DNA from: Gibbula magus
Lineage: Eukaryota > Mollusca > Gastropoda > Trochida > Trochidae
Direction: 5' to 3'
NCBI GenBank assembly: GCA_936450465.1
Contig: OW388296.1
Coordinates: 38,902,023-38,966,022, forward strand
DNA length: 64,000 bases
Notes under the pieces: model-generated
Database searches by the model: none
The model's input: only the letters and a program-made list of their open reading frames with translations
Told to the model about the DNA's origin: nothing
Shown: positions 63,455 to 64,000 of the stretch, one piece after another
Numbering within the stretch: the stretch's first letter is position 1
How the letters are laid out: the number at the start of each line of letters is the position of its first letter
Made by a program: the position numbers and the translations under genes

Positions 63455-64000
63455 GTGACCATATCAAATCCTAATAGTTATATCATGTTCGTTGATTCTC
63501 TATCCTGCATGCAGGCTATTAAAAACTGCAAAACTTATCACTCCATCATCTGGGATATTTCAAGTCTTCTTAATTCTTCTCCAACACAGCATGGTCTTTT
63601 GTTGGCTTCCTGGCAACGTGGGTGTCAAAAGAATCAACAAAGTTGAATCAGCATTCAATATCAAGCATATCTCTCCTACTAAACTACCATATACCGGTAG
63701 ATATCCTTAACCTTAAATTAAATCCTATATTCAACAACGTTGGAGGTCCCAGGGACTAGCAACAACACAACAAACTTCACAATGTCTAACCTCATTTGAG
63801 CTGTAGCTCTCTGTCCTCGTTTACCCGCCAGGAAGCTTGTTTCCTAAGACAACACCCGTGTAGTACATACTCATCTTACTAATTCACGTGTTTTAAAGGG
63901 GTAAGATCCTGTGAGTGTCTCCTCACTGTTTAACTTATTCTCTGTGAGTTTTGGGCATTTTCATTACCTCAACTGTATTCATGACTGAACATCGTGTTTT
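63455..64000 (+). pseudogene. Jockey-type LINE RNase H remnant, cut by window edge
   Basis: Plus strand: SYIMFVDSLSCMQAIKNCK, then SIIWDISSLLNSSPTQHG and, one frame over, VFCWLPGNVGVKRINKVES, then HISPTKLPYTGRYP. The order matches the RNase H that ends Jockey-type ORF2 (FxDSLS..QAI, FCWxPGHVGIxGNExAD). Here the PGH His is Asn and the NExAD Asp is lost. Further right a broken HTHLTNSRVLKG matches the segment after RNase H. Stops throughout. Confidence 0.75.

Overview
This window looks like a stretch of animal (metazoan) nuclear DNA, most likely from a mollusc or another marine lophotrochozoan. It is AT-rich and gene-poor. Coding sequence is split by GT-AG introns, and most of the DNA consists of retrotransposon and transposon remains of several classes plus large tandem arrays. 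There is no sign of bacterial operons, CRISPR or phage. The mollusc assignment is an inference from the repeat style; I cannot confirm a species.

Only one host gene is recognisable: AMDHD1 (imidazolonepropionase, histidine catabolism) on the + strand. Five exons (31825-31970, 41863-41969, 47640-47704, 55488-55765, 56193-56418) join in frame into 274 codons and run off toward the right edge without the 3' exons. Its intron 1 is almost entirely a 42-bp satellite (about 32.15-41.56 kb), and a separate 27-bp minisatellite (about 29.95-31.56 kb) ends about 260 bp before the start codon.

Layout. 0-3.2 kb: 5' half of a decayed Ty3/gypsy-type LTR retrotransposon (minus strand), interrupted by a Tc1-like element. 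4.3-8.6 kb: a 4.3-kb non-autonomous element with inverted repeats of about 525 bp. 9.7-11.4 kb: a LINE fragment and a short repeat family with GAGCCATGGGCTC ends. 12.5-13.8 kb: a mariner element with a nearly intact transposase. 15.8-19.7 kb: a LINE with an uninterrupted 1140-codon endonuclease-reverse transcriptase. 19.7-20.6 kb: a 145-bp tandem repeat. 20.6-27.05 kb: a minus-strand CR1/Jockey-type LINE split by a plus-strand LINE and by a tRNA-derived SINE. 27.6-29.8 kb: an ORF1-bearing LINE with an internal deletion. 30-56.4 kb: AMDHD1 with satellites and intronic transposons. 57-64 kb: a decayed Tc1, an 816-bp palindromic element with a 6-bp target duplication, a split and frameshifted Crypton-type (DUF3504) tyrosine recombinase, and a LINE RNase H remnant.

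Apart from AMDHD1 nothing here works as a pathway. The biological interest lies in nested insertions, palindromes and satellite architecture. I found no convincing new multi-gene system. All calls come from reading the sequence and remembered family motifs; no database search or alignment was run.
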